This document shows positions 7,101 through 14,687 of a stretch of DNA of 64,000 nucleotides, piece by piece. Every line of letters starts with the position of its first letter. Position 1 is the first letter of the stretch. The DNA is from Mesorhizobium sp. (GTDB lineage Bacteria > Pseudomonadota > Alphaproteobacteria > Rhizobiales > Rhizobiaceae): NCBI RefSeq assembly GCF_023954305.1, contig NZ_JAMLIG010000002.1, positions 124,001-188,000 of the forward strand. Reading direction: 5' to 3'. The notes under the pieces were generated by a model that was not told the DNA's origin, did no database searches, and saw only the letters and a list, made by a program, of their open reading frames with translations. Position numbers and translations under genes: made by a program.

Positions 7101-10069
7101 TGTGACAGTTCGTCGGCACGCGCCGCGACGGCCCCGGACGCCGAATCGATACGCTGCGCCAGCCTGTCGTTGATCTGCTCGACGGCATGCGAGAGTTCGT
7201 CTGCGCGGGCTGCGATGGCCCCGGATGTCGCATCGATACGCTGCGCCAGCCTGTCGTCGACCTGCTCAACCGCGCGACCGAGATCGTCGGCACGGTGCGC
7301 GATGATTTCGGACACGGCGTCGATGCGCTGCCCCAGCTTGTCGTCGGCATGGTCGATCGTCAGGGCGAATTCGTCCGTCCGGCGGGAGATCGCATTCGAT
7401 GCCTCGTCGATACGGCCGACAATCCTGCCGTCAATCGCGTCGAATGCCTGCGCGATCTCGGCCGCGCGGGCGGAGAAAGCGGCGTTGGCAAGATCGATCC
7501 TCTCGGCGATCTTCTGATCGGCGTCCTCGAAGGCGCGTCCCGCGTCTTCAGTCAGGGCTGCGGTTATCTCGAGAACGCGGTCGCGCAGCGCACCGGCCAC
7601 GGCTCCCGCACTCCGCTCCAGAACCGTGCGGACGTTCTCCACGCCATTGGCCAGGGCCGCCTCGATCGCCTGAGTACGGCCCTCGACGACGCCGATCTGG
7701 CTGTGGAACGCCTCCTCTATTTTCGCTATCTCCAACGACAGGGCCTGGCCGACGTCGCCCTGTCCCTCGGCAAGACGGGCGATTCCGCTCTGGATCGCGT
7801 TGTCGATCTCGGCGCGTGTCGCGGCGAGCTTTTCCAAATCCGCCTGCAGCGCGTGGGTCATGATATCGCGACCCTCGGCAAGCTTCTCGACGTGACGCTC
7901 AACGGACGCATCGATTGCGGCGCGCGCCTGCGCCAGCTTGGCGAGATCTTCGTCCATGACCCCGGAGAGCACATTGCGGCCATCCGACAGAAGGCGCGAA
8001 TGCTCCTCGACCCGCCTGTCGATCTCTGCACGGATCTGTTCGAGTTTCGACAGGTCCTCGTCGAGAACCCGCGACAGGAAGCTTCGTCCTTCCTCGAGCG
8101 TTGCCGTGTGGTCGGCGATCCGGGCGTCAATCTCGGCCCGCGCTTCCGCCAGGCGGCGCATGTCGTCGTCCAGCGCAGAGGTCAGGACACCGCGGCCTTG
8201 CGCCAGCATCTGGGCGTGATTTTCGAGCCTCTGGTCGAGTTCGGCGCGGGTTTGCTCGACGCGCGCCAGATCCTCCTGCAGGATGCTCGACAGGTAGTTG
8301 CGGCCTTCCGCGAGCTTGACCGCATGGGCGCCAACGGTCTCGTCGAGCGCGGTGCGGGCCTCGGCCAGGCTGGCAAGGTCCGTATCGAGCGCGGTCGAGA
8401 TGAGCTGACGGCCGCCTTCGAGGCGCTGGGAGAATTCGTTCGCGCGGTTCTCGAGCATGGTCGAGGTCGACATGACGAGTTCGGCGAGATCGGCGCCGAT
8501 ACGCGACTTGGTTTCCTCGATGACGCCGGCCATACCCTCCCGGCCGGCGCTGAAGGCGCCCGCAATCTCCCGGGCGCGCTCAACGAGGGTTTCGTTGATC
8601 TGGCGGGCCCGCGCCTCGAGCGCGGCATTGAGCGTGGCGGTCCCCTGGTCCAGCGCCTGGACCCGGGTCTCGAACTCGCTGATCAGCGACTGCCCGCGCT
8701 CGGCCAATGTCCGCTCTATGCCGGCAAGGCGCGAATCGAACTCTTCCGCCAGCGTGCGGGACTTGCCGCCGAGGAGGGACACCATGTCCGAGGTGCGGCT
8801 GTCGAGCATGTCGGAGAGCGCCCGCGAAGCTTCGTCGGTGCGGTCCGTAAGGCTGGCGATCCGCGTGTCGAGGAGGCTGGCGAATGCTTCGCCCGAGGTG
8901 ATGATCCGGTCGGAGATCGTGTCCATCCGCTCGTCGATCGCGCCATAGATGGCGCGACCGCTGTCGTTGATCCGATTGACCAGCGTTTCGCCTGAACCGG
9001 AAATCATCGAGGTGAGGCGGTTCGACGCCTCGGCGACGCTGTCGTGGATGATCGTGCTCGACGAGGTGAGCTGCTCCTTCAGCAGTTCGTGAGCGCCGGA
9101 AATCGAGGCACGCACACGCTCGGCATGCGTGATCACGGCTTCGCGCTCGCTGCCCAGCCCGTCGACGAGGGAGCGGATTCGCATCTCGTTTTCGGTATAG
9201 GCCCGCTCGAGTTCGTTGACCTCGGTATGGACCAGTGTCTCAAGTTCGACCGCGCGGGCGAGGGTGCGTTCGATGCCTTCGCCCATTGCCTGAACTTCCC
9301 GGCGGACGGCCTGGCTGACCTTGCGGACGCGGTCTTCGGCCAGGTTTTCCGGCTCAGTCAGGCGGAATGCCGCCTCGGCCATCGACTGCGCTGCAAGTCG
9401 CATTTCCTGCGCGCGGCGCATCATCGCGGCGAAAGCCCAGAACAGAAGCAGCGGCACGACGATCGCGATGGCAAGCGCGATGACCTGCGGCATTGCGAGA
9501 AGCTGCTGCGCGGTACGGATCGCCCAGATCTGCGGCGCGTAGAGAAGATGACCAAGCGCCAGCCCGCCCGCGACCCATGCGACGCTGAGCAGTGCCATGA
9601 AGACGGAAATCGAGCGCGACGATCCGCGCGCCTGCGACTGTTGAACGGACGAATAGTCGCGCAGGCGGTCGTCATTGGCCGGCTGGAAGGAGATCGGTGC
9701 CGAAGCCGTCGACGCGGCGGGGGTCTCGACCGGACGAAGCGGCTCGCCCTTCCTGGCGGACCCGGCATTGGCAGGCGAGGGCGCCGCGGGCGTGCTCGCC
9801 GCGGTCTTTGAGGCCGTTCTGGCGGCCGTCGCCGGCGCGGCAGCGGGCGTTTTGGTCGCCTGGGTCGCGACCTGAGCGGTTGTGGAAACGGCGTCGCCGC
9901 GACTTTCCTTGACGAGGTCGTCGGCGGCTTGGGATATCTGGGCCTCGAGCTCGTCCATTGATGAGGAGAAGTCGATATCCTCGCCGCTGAGGTCGAATTC
10001 GAGCGCCTTTTCCAGTTCCTTGTCCACGTCGCGGTCGATGGGAGACGTGGTGTTTGGTTTACGCGCCAT
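4103..10069 (-). CDS. Giant repeat-rich membrane coiled-coil protein, probable Growth Pole Ring (GPR/RgsE) family
   Basis: The 1,988-residue product has five visible parts. Residues 1-50 are acidic and contain a DISFSSSMDEL-like segment (DIDFSSSMDELEAQI); ~60-150 are a low-complexity Ala/Pro/Thr linker. Two membrane segments follow (~154-177, ~193-216). Then come ~1,450 residues of charged heptad-like helix with several copies of a ~36-residue repeat and about 19 copies of a 29-residue repeat (core DDRLAQRIDAASG..ARADELS). A Pro/Ala linker leads to a conserved-looking C-terminal ~115 residues (ELWDRYRRGERN, TYLSSDTGKVYTMLAHASGRLK). Size, two TM segments and apolipoprotein-like repeats match GPR of Agrobacterium and RgsE of Sinorhizobium, which organise polar growth; this assignment is inference from architecture. 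Older annotations call such proteins kinesin-like. The start MARKPNTT is preferred over an ATG 43 codons upstream because that extension lacks acidic-helix character. Confidence 0.75.
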   Translation of the reverse strand: MARKPNTTSPIDRDVDKELEKALEFDLSGEDIDFSSSMDELEAQISQAADDLVKESRGDAVSTTAQVATQATKTPAAAPATAARTASKTAASTPAAPSPANAGSARKGEPLRPVETPAASTASAPISFQPANDDRLRDYSSVQQSQARGSSRSISVFMALLSVAWVAGGLALGHLLYAPQIWAIRTAQQLLAMPQVIALAIAIVVPLLLFWAFAAMMRRAQEMRLAAQSMAEAAFRLTEPENLAEDRVRKVSQAVRREVQAMGEGIERTLARAVELETLVHTEVNELERAYTENEMRIRSLVDGLGSEREAVITHAERVRASISGAHELLKEQLTSSSTIIHDSVAEASNRLTSMISGSGETLVNRINDSGRAIYGAIDERMDTISDRIITSGEAFASLLDTRIASLTDRTDEASRALSDMLDSRTSDMVSLLGGKSRTLAEEFDSRLAGIERTLAERGQSLISEFETRVQALDQGTATLNAALEARARQINETLVERAREIAGAFSAGREGMAGVIEETKSRIGADLAELVMSTSTMLENRANEFSQRLEGGRQLISTALDTDLASLAEARTALDETVGAHAVKLAEGRNYLSSILQEDLARVEQTRAELDQRLENHAQMLAQGRGVLTSALDDDMRRLAEARAEIDARIADHTATLEEGRSFLSRVLDEDLSKLEQIRAEIDRRVEEHSRLLSDGRNVLSGVMDEDLAKLAQARAAIDASVERHVEKLAEGRDIMTHALQADLEKLAATRAEIDNAIQSGIARLAEGQGDVGQALSLEIAKIEEAFHSQIGVVEGRTQAIEAALANGVENVRTVLERSAGAVAGALRDRVLEITAALTEDAGRAFEDADQKIAERIDLANAAFSARAAEIAQAFDAIDGRIVGRIDEASNAISRRTDEFALTIDHADDKLGQRIDAVSEIIAHRADDLGRAVEQVDDRLAQRIDATSGAIAARADELSHAVEQINDRLAQRIDSASGAVAARADELSHTIEQIDGRLAQRIDAASGIIANRTDDLSRTIEQVDEKLGERIQEVTTVVATRVGDLSRAVAKVDERLSERIEQTSSAIAVRSDDLVRVIDQADGRFGERVEMAAGLISARADDLARAVEQIDGRLVERIDQVTGAADARAEDLSKTIEQIDGKISERIVLASDLINARANDLSNTLRQVDDRLAQHVDIAADKLSERAQDLVRTFGDADQKIVERIDYASGLFGARAEDVARTFADVDRVIEDRVNVAANTITAKVEELDRTFSNADQKFAERIDLAAAAMAARADDLSRTFDNVDQRLVDRIDYAGSALSARAEDFAGVFDAADRKLAMRLEEGSAALSDHADGIVRAFDDVDRKLVERSERTAEELHARARAIEDTLVNIEHRLGDSADTIVAHMGNQIDSVERRLAEGAELVGQKLIEQVSVSEAQLVSRANVIAETFAAVNKHIGQRTNEAASTFDAHTRELSEMLANRTSEIGRVLDEQAKPLIEKFSESGGELQRSLEEATHAATERLRHENAALVNALATRTAETLAAVDKARSSLGEGVAELIDRLASSNAQLGHLINVASNNLSELEERLTGTTHSFATAAEKAAQTFSSSSRLIDVNATKLTELSSTTLKDIAAIAHRFDDHSRVLASASDLLGSAQSNLASTLDDRQSALETLAVGLVKKSEDIERVMRAFEDLVQRAFDKADGRARETTEHMRSAVSEVVEAATQRFADATQEIRRTASTIRAELEETRNELRKGVLDLPEETKETTSAMRRAVAEQINALKELSDIVARSGRSFDTGGKSAALPRSAPPAARLDAPPPRAPEPHAPEPAKRPTPAAQPQRAETPRAAAPRQTEPAQGGWVSNLLRRASEDDETAPVAPAPARAEAPQRSPLHVVESLNSLSVDIARAIDHDASIELWDRYRRGERNVFTRRLYTLKGQQTFDEIRRKYEAEPEFRAAVDRYCDDFERLIADVTRTDRDSMMAQTYLSSDTGKVYTMLAHASGRLK
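5880..7530 (-). repeat. Tandem 87-bp (29-residue) coding repeats in the GPR-like gene
   Basis: About 19 consecutive units encode a 29-residue helix pattern: (D/E)-(G/D/Q)-(R/K)-(L/I)-x-x-R-(I/V)-(D/E)-x-A-x-x-x-(I/L)-x-x-R-x-(D/E)-(D/E)-L-x-(R/H)-(A/T)-(V/I/F). Neighbouring copies such as DDRLAQRIDATSGAI, NDRLAQRIDSASGAV and DGRLAQRIDAASGII are near-identical, so the middle copies (around 7050-7300) look recently duplicated while those at the edges are diverged. Boundaries are approximate. Confidence 0.8.
7740..8425 (-). repeat. Tandem ~108-bp (36-residue) coding repeats in the GPR-like gene
   Basis: Six to seven units of about 36 residues follow the pattern L-x-(E/D)-G-R-x-x-(L/M)-(S/T)-x-x-(L/M)-x-(D/E)-D-L-x-x-L-x-x-x-R-A-x-(I/L)-D. 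Examples are AEGRNYLSSIL, AQGRGVLTSAL, EEGRSFLSRVL, SDGRNVLSGVM and AEGRDIMTHAL. This is a different repeat family from the 29-residue one, upstream of it in the protein. Boundaries are approximate. Confidence 0.75.
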
Positions 10070-10350
10070 GCAGCTACAACCCTCTACTAAGTGCGCGACC
10101 CAAACCGTTTCCGGCTCCCCGTAGCCCGCGCGCAACGCGAAATTACCCGTGTGCGCATCGTAATGGCACGACCCCGTAATTGGAACCTGCATTCCCACCC
10201 ATGTGTAAAACTTTAAAGATAGGGTTAACGACGCGACCGATATGGAAAAATCGCCGCTGCTGCTCCGGCGCTATCGAGTGCCGTCGTTAACGGCTTGTTG
10301 GTTGGCCGTCGCCTAAGCATGTTCCGTCAGAGGACAGCGGGAACAGGCAC
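10070..10350. promoter_or_regulatory. Divergent intergenic region between the GPR-like gene and the Hpt gene, with paired GTTAAC motifs
   Basis: These 281 bases must hold promoters for both divergent genes. They contain an inverted repeat GTTAACGAC (10224-10232) and GTCGTTAAC (10283-10291) and a TTAA-N8-TTAA pair (10213-10228). TTAA pairs with N7 spacing are bound by the cell-cycle regulator CtrA; the spacing here is one base too long, so this is only suggestive. No clear -35/-10 pair stood out. Confidence 0.4.
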
Positions 10351-10725
10351 ATGGGGCAAGCGAATCTTCAGACGGTAGCCTATGCCAGTCCCGGTGGAGA
10401 GGCATGCCCGCCGTCGCGAACACGTCCGGTCGATCTCGTACATCTCGCACGCCAGACCCTTGGCGACCGGGATCTCGAGCGCGAGGTCCTGGCGCTTTTC
10501 GTCCAGCAGGCGACGATGGTTCGGGAGCGGATTTCAGCCGCCAACGCCTCGGAACGAAAATTTCTCGCGCATGGCCTGCGGGGTTCGGCCGCCGGCATCG
10601 GAGCGTTCGCGGTCGCCAAGACGGCGTCCGAAATCGAGCATGACCCCGACGCCGATTCGCTGCTGCTGCATCTGGCCGCCCGCATCGACGAAGTGAGGGA
10701 TTTCATCGCGTCGATCAGCCGCTAA
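10351..10725 (+). CDS. Hpt (histidine phosphotransfer) domain protein
   Basis: A 124-residue four-helix-bundle protein carrying the phosphoacceptor motif AHGLRGSAAGIGA, with His74 the likely phosphorylated residue and the GS two turns later typical of Hpt domains. The N-terminal ~30 residues are unstructured and Pro/Ser-rich. Such proteins relay phosphate between hybrid kinases and response regulators in the cytoplasm; its partners cannot be read from context, although CckA, a hybrid kinase with a receiver domain, is encoded 10 kb away. It is divergent from the GPR-like gene and shares its upstream region, which could link it to polar growth, but this is speculation. Confidence 0.82.
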   Translation: MGQANLQTVAYASPGGEACPPSRTRPVDLVHLARQTLGDRDLEREVLALFVQQATMVRERISAANASERKFLAHGLRGSAAGIGAFAVAKTASEIEHDPDADSLLLHLAARIDEVRDFIASISR

Positions 10726-10792
10726 TTCTCGCGGTTGACTCGGCCTGCGGAGTGACTATCTCCGCGCAGACGCAGGTTCCGGGGCCGATTTC

Positions 10793-11113
10793 ATGACAAA
10801 GCTGACCTATATCGCCTTCGACGGCACACAGTTCGACGTCGAGGCCGAAAACGGCTCCACCGTGATGGAGAACGCGATCCGCAATGCGGTGCCGGGTATC
10901 GAAGCCGAGTGCGGTGGAGCCTGCGCCTGCGCGACCTGCCACGTCTATGTCGACGAAGCCTGGACCGACGAGGTCGGCGAGCCGGAGGCGATGGAGGAAG
11001 ACATGCTCGACTTCGCCTACGAGGTTCAGCCCAATTCCCGCCTGTCCTGCCAGATCAAGGTCAGGGATGCGCTCGACGGCCTGGTCGTAAGGATACCTGA
11101 ACGCCAGGCTTAG
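10793..11113 (+). CDS. 2Fe-2S ferredoxin (adrenodoxin type)
   Basis: A 106-residue ferredoxin with the cluster-binding pattern of the adrenodoxin/putidaredoxin and Isc-linked class: CGGACACATC (C-x5-C-x2-C, near residues 40-48) and the fourth Cys in RLSCQIKV near 85. It also has the acidic helix DEVGEPEAMEEDMLDFA that docks with reductases. It carries electrons to cytochromes P450, Fe-S assembly or oxygenases; no partner is encoded next to it, so the role is open. Start at 10793 follows the Hpt gene by 67 bases. Its stop is 40 bases from the convergent MATE gene. Confidence 0.92.
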   Translation: MTKLTYIAFDGTQFDVEAENGSTVMENAIRNAVPGIEAECGGACACATCHVYVDEAWTDEVGEPEAMEEDMLDFAYEVQPNSRLSCQIKVRDALDGLVVRIPERQA

Positions 11114-11153
11114 TCGCTCGGCGTCCGGATCGTGCGACCGCATTCGCCGCGAT

Positions 11154-12554
11154 CTACGAAGAGACGCCCTTTGCCGGCGGCGAGGGACGTCGCAGCCAAC
11201 GGAGCAGCAGCAGCAAGGCAACGATCGCCAGTCCCGTCGACAGGCCGATCCAGATGCCGATGCCGCCGAAGCCGAACCGGAATGCGAGAAGCGCGCCGAG
11301 CGGCAAGCCGATGCCCCAGTAACCTATTCCGGCGAAGACCATTGGCACGGCCGTGTCGTGCACGCCGCGCAGCATGCCGCTGCCGACGGCCTGGGCACCG
11401 TCGACGATCTGGAAGAGCGCCGCATAGGCGAGGAACGACACACCGAGCGACAGCACGACCGCGTTTGCAGGATCGTCGAGGTCGAGAAAGGCTCCAATAA
11501 GCTGCCGGGGAAAGGTGAACATCGTCAGCGCCATGGTGGACATGAAGGCGATCGAAAGCAGATAGGCCGTCCAACCGGCGCGGGCCACGGCGTCCGCGTC
11601 GCCTGCACCCCAGGCCCGCCCGACGCGCACGGTGACGGCCTGACCCAGCCCGAGCGGCACCATGAAGCTGATCGAGGCGATCTGGAGGGCAATCGCGTGG
11701 GCCGCAAGAGACGGGGCGTCGATCAGTCCCATCATGAAAGCCGCCGCGTTGAAGATCGTGACTTCGAAAGCGACCATCGCGGCGATCGGCAGGCCGAGCT
11801 TCCACAAGGCGCGGAAACGCGGCCAGTCGGCACGCCAGAAGCGGCCGAACAGGCTGTAGCGGCGGAACGTGCGGTCGATCGAGACGACCGCGGCCAGTCC
11901 GCCGAACATCAGAAGGTTCGACAAGGTGGTGGCCAGCCCCGAGCCGACGATGCCCATGGCGGGGAACCCGAGATTGCCGAACATCAGGCACCAGTTGGCC
12001 AGCACGTTGAAGCCGACGGCCACGAAGACGATCGCGAGAGCCCAGCCCGGCCTTTCCAGTGCGGAGATGAACGATCGCAGTACGATATAGCCATAGAAGG
12101 GGAGGATGCCCCACATCAGCGTCCGCATGTAGCGGCCGGCCACGTCCGACAGGTCCGGCTGTTGCCCCATCGCGAGCAGGATGCTTTCGGCATGCCAGAG
12201 CACCGCCCACATCGGCACGCAAATGGCGATCGCGGTCCACAGCCCCTGTCGGACCGTGCGACGGATATCCCGCACCGAATAGCGATGGCGGCCGAGCTCG
12301 CTCGCCATCATCGGCGACGTCGCCAGCATCAGACCGAGCCCGAACATCAGCGGCGCGAAATAGAGGTTGGTGCCGAGCGCGCCCGCGGCGACGATGTCGG
12401 CGCCGAGACGTCCCATCATCATAACGTCGGTAGCCGTCATCGCCGTTTGGGCGACATTGGTGAGGACCATCGGCCAGGCGAGCCCGACGGTGGCGCGAAT
12501 CTCCTCTATCCACGCGGCGCGTGTCGCGCGGCCTTCCAGCGCTGAGACTGACAT
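11154..12554 (-). CDS. MATE-family multidrug/cation efflux transporter (NorM-like)
   Basis: A 466-residue inner-membrane protein with about 12 predicted helices in two six-helix halves, starting MSVSALEGRATRAAWIEEI then GLAWPMVLTNVAQTAMTATD, the typical first MATE helix. The second half repeats the fold (LWKLGLPIAAMVAFEVTIFN). MATE proteins export cationic or flavin-like compounds using a Na+ or H+ gradient; the substrate cannot be predicted. The gene ends tail-to-tail with the ferredoxin gene and has a 165-base upstream gap in which I see no clear motif. Confidence 0.9.
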   Translation of the reverse strand: MSVSALEGRATRAAWIEEIRATVGLAWPMVLTNVAQTAMTATDVMMMGRLGADIVAAGALGTNLYFAPLMFGLGLMLATSPMMASELGRHRYSVRDIRRTVRQGLWTAIAICVPMWAVLWHAESILLAMGQQPDLSDVAGRYMRTLMWGILPFYGYIVLRSFISALERPGWALAIVFVAVGFNVLANWCLMFGNLGFPAMGIVGSGLATTLSNLLMFGGLAAVVSIDRTFRRYSLFGRFWRADWPRFRALWKLGLPIAAMVAFEVTIFNAAAFMMGLIDAPSLAAHAIALQIASISFMVPLGLGQAVTVRVGRAWGAGDADAVARAGWTAYLLSIAFMSTMALTMFTFPRQLIGAFLDLDDPANAVVLSLGVSFLAYAALFQIVDGAQAVGSGMLRGVHDTAVPMVFAGIGYWGIGLPLGALLAFRFGFGGIGIWIGLSTGLAIVALLLLLRWLRRPSPPAKGVSS

Positions 12555-12719
12555 TTCGATCGGTCCAAATGGGACGAGACGCGGCCCAGCGAGGGTATCA
12601 ACCCGTTCCGGACGGACTTTTCAGCCACGGCGTTTCGGCAACAGAGCGTTGTTTCCGATAAAGCGTGCGCAATTGCAAGGAAGACGCACTGGTCCAACCG
12701 TCGTCCGGCGGGGACGACT

Positions 12720-13346
12720 TCAGTTCCTGATCCGGCCGGCTTCGATCTGTTCGATCCGGTAGCGGATAAGACGATCCATCCGGTCGGAGAAATTGATGCG
12801 CTCGATCCGGTCGAAACGCTCCTGGGCGGTATCGTGCGCGACGAGCAGCCTGCGGATCGTCTCCTGCGCCTTGTCGGCGGCGATTGCGCAGGTCTTCTGG
12901 GTCGGCAGGGCCAAGAGGGCATCCTCCATCTGGCGGGCATAGTCGCGCGCGATGCTCACGTGGCTCTCCTCATGCCGCTTGATGTCGCCGACGAGCGCGC
13001 CCCAGATCAGCCTCGTGTCTTCCGCTGCCGCGGCCGGACGCGACCAGCGCGGCAGGGTGATCTTCGCCTTGACCGAGACGCTGGCCTTCGACACGCGGCA
13101 TTTGCCCGCGCCGCCGTCATAGTCGAGGCGATTGACGAACTGCATCTCGGTCGCTCCGGGATGGCGCCGACCGGTGCTTTTGACGGTCGGTCCGCGAGAC
13201 GTGAGTTCGTCCTGAAGCTCCGGCAGGGTGGCGCCACCTATCCGGAAGTAACTGTACGAGCGCGACACGCTCGCCGCGTCCGCGATGCCGAGGCAAAGGG
13301 CGCTCGATAAGACAAAAGTGGCGATCGAGAGGGTCAGCGAGGTCAT
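12720..13346 (-). CDS. Secreted DUF922-family protein with HEXXH motif (copy 1)
   Basis: The 208-residue product has a clear signal peptide (hydrophobic core ~5-24, cleavage near ADA|AS) and a DUF922-type domain with the zinc-protease-like motif HEESH at 125-129 followed by VSIARDYARQMEDAL. Two cysteines (near 83 and 152) may form a disulfide. The family is annotated as predicted secreted Zn-dependent protease in rhizobia, but no activity is established to my knowledge. The last ~35 residues are Arg-rich (DRMDRLIRYRIEQ). A paralogue lies at 53799-54407 with the same motif at the same residue numbers. It is divergent from folP. Confidence 0.75.
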   Translation of the reverse strand: MTSLTLSIATFVLSSALCLGIADAASVSRSYSYFRIGGATLPELQDELTSRGPTVKSTGRRHPGATEMQFVNRLDYDGGAGKCRVSKASVSVKAKITLPRWSRPAAAAEDTRLIWGALVGDIKRHEESHVSIARDYARQMEDALLALPTQKTCAIAADKAQETIRRLLVAHDTAQERFDRIERINFSDRMDRLIRYRIEQIEAGRIRN

Positions 13347-13479
13347 TGCCGAACCATGCTTCAGCCGGCCGAGAACGGCAATCCCGGTTTACCCAGTGTG
13401 CTCACGAGTTCGTGTGGAGCTCGTTGCATTGCCCCGCCCATAAGCGCAGACACGAACCTCGAACCGTAGCTTGGAAAAC

Positions 13480-14328
13480 ATGGCATATAGAATCTGGTCG
13501 CTTGCCCACGGTCGGCAGATCGCCCTCGGCCCGACCGCCGTCGTCATGGGCATCGTCAATGTCACGCCGGACAGTTTTTCCGACGGCGGCAAGGCCGCGG
13601 CGACGGACGCCGCGGTCCAGCATGCCCTCCAGTTGCGGTCCGCCGGTGCCGAGATCGTCGACATCGGAGGCGAATCGACACGGCCCGGGGCGGAGCCCGT
13701 TACCGCCCTCGAAGAGCAGCGCCGAGTGATTCCGGTCGTCTCGGAACTCGCCAGGAATCCCGAATTGATCATATCGGTCGATACCTATCGCGCGGAAACC
13801 GCCCGGATGGCGATCGAAGCGGGAGCCCATATCGTCAACGATATCTGGGGGCTGCAAGGCGAGGAGGATATCGCCCGACTGGCCGCGGAGAGGGGGTGCG
13901 GGCTCGTGGCGATGCACAATGGCCGGGGTCGCCACAAGCTCCCAGATCCGATCGACGATCAATTCTCCTTCTTCCGCCATTCGATCGACATCGCCCGGGC
14001 AGTTGGCGTGGCGGATGGAGCCCTCGTTCTCGATCCGGGATTCGGCTTTGCAAAGGATCCCGACGAGAATATCGAGATCATCGGCCGGTTCGGCGATCTC
14101 CTGAGGTTGGGGTATCCGATGCTGGTCGGCACGTCGCGCAAGCGGTTCCTTGGTCATGTCACCGGCCGCCCGGTCGGCCAGCGCGACACGGCGACCGCGG
14201 CCTCAAGCGCCATATTGCGGCTGCGCGGAGCGTCCATCTTCAGAGTGCATGACGTCGCTGCTTCCGTCGACGCGCTGAAGCTGGCCGATGCGATCCTGAA
14301 GTGCGAGGGAGGGCTCCAAAGGTCATGA
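13480..14328 (+). CDS. folP: Dihydropteroate synthase
   Basis: The 282-residue enzyme joins p-aminobenzoate to hydroxymethyl-dihydropterin pyrophosphate in folate synthesis and is the sulfonamide target. Signatures are MGIVNVTPDSFSDGG (~residue 22), IVDIGGESTRPGAEPV (~58), ISVDTYRAE (~95), DIWGLQ (~115), LDPGFGFAKDPDEN (~185) and TSRKRFLG (~220). The ATG at 13480 follows a TTGGAAAAC spacer with a weak GGA; the in-frame TTG nine bases earlier is less likely. It is first in folP-folB-folK; its TGA overlaps the folB ATG. Confidence 0.96.
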   Translation: MAYRIWSLAHGRQIALGPTAVVMGIVNVTPDSFSDGGKAAATDAAVQHALQLRSAGAEIVDIGGESTRPGAEPVTALEEQRRVIPVVSELARNPELIISVDTYRAETARMAIEAGAHIVNDIWGLQGEEDIARLAAERGCGLVAMHNGRGRHKLPDPIDDQFSFFRHSIDIARAVGVADGALVLDPGFGFAKDPDENIEIIGRFGDLLRLGYPMLVGTSRKRFLGHVTGRPVGQRDTATAASSAILRLRGASIFRVHDVAASVDALKLADAILKCEGGLQRS

Positions 14329-14687
14329 GCTATGTGATCCGGCTTAAGAATTGCGCCTTCTTCGCGCGCCACGGAGTCCACGACGAGGAGGAGCGCATGG
14401 GACAGCGATTCTACGTCGACGCGGAGTTGACCGTCGATGCCGTAGGTGCGCTCGAAGAGGATCGGATCGGGGAGACCGTCGACTATGGTTTGGCTTTCGG
14501 CCTCATCGAGGAGATCGTCACCGGCCGTCGCAGATTCCTGATCGAGGCGCTGGCACATGAGGTCGGCAGGTCGCTCTGCAGCCGGTTTCCGATGATCAGC
14601 CGGGCAGTTGTGACCGTCCGGAAGCCGAATGCGCCGGTCAACGGAGTGCTGGATCACGTCGAGGTGACCGTTGCCTGGCCCCGTTGA
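14325..14687 (+). CDS. folB: Dihydroneopterin aldolase
   Basis: The 120-residue enzyme cleaves dihydroneopterin to hydroxymethyl-dihydropterin and glycolaldehyde. Family marks are FFARHGVHDEEERMGQRFYVD (the conserved N-terminal GxxxxE region), the active-site tyrosine region ETVDYGLAF, and VRKPNAPVNGVLDHV near the C-terminus. It overlaps folP by four bases and folK by 17 bases, so the three enzymes of consecutive or adjoining folate steps are translationally coupled. Confidence 0.95.
   Translation: MSYVIRLKNCAFFARHGVHDEEERMGQRFYVDAELTVDAVGALEEDRIGETVDYGLAFGLIEEIVTGRRRFLIEALAHEVGRSLCSRFPMISRAVVTVRKPNAPVNGVLDHVEVTVAWPR

Noticed and set aside
4536..8995. Long plus-strand frames (426, 633 and 602 codons) opposite the GPR-like gene
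   Set aside because: They mirror the repeats of the real gene and have low-complexity Ser/Arg or Asp/Val composition.
10070..10198. Upstream in-frame extension of the GPR-like gene (43 codons)
   Set aside because: The extra segment is not acidic or helical like the rest of the N-terminus and lies in the promoter region; MARKPN is a better start.
10213..10228. TTAA-N8-TTAA as a true CtrA box
   Set aside because: CtrA boxes need seven bases between half sites; eight is off, so I list it only as a hint.
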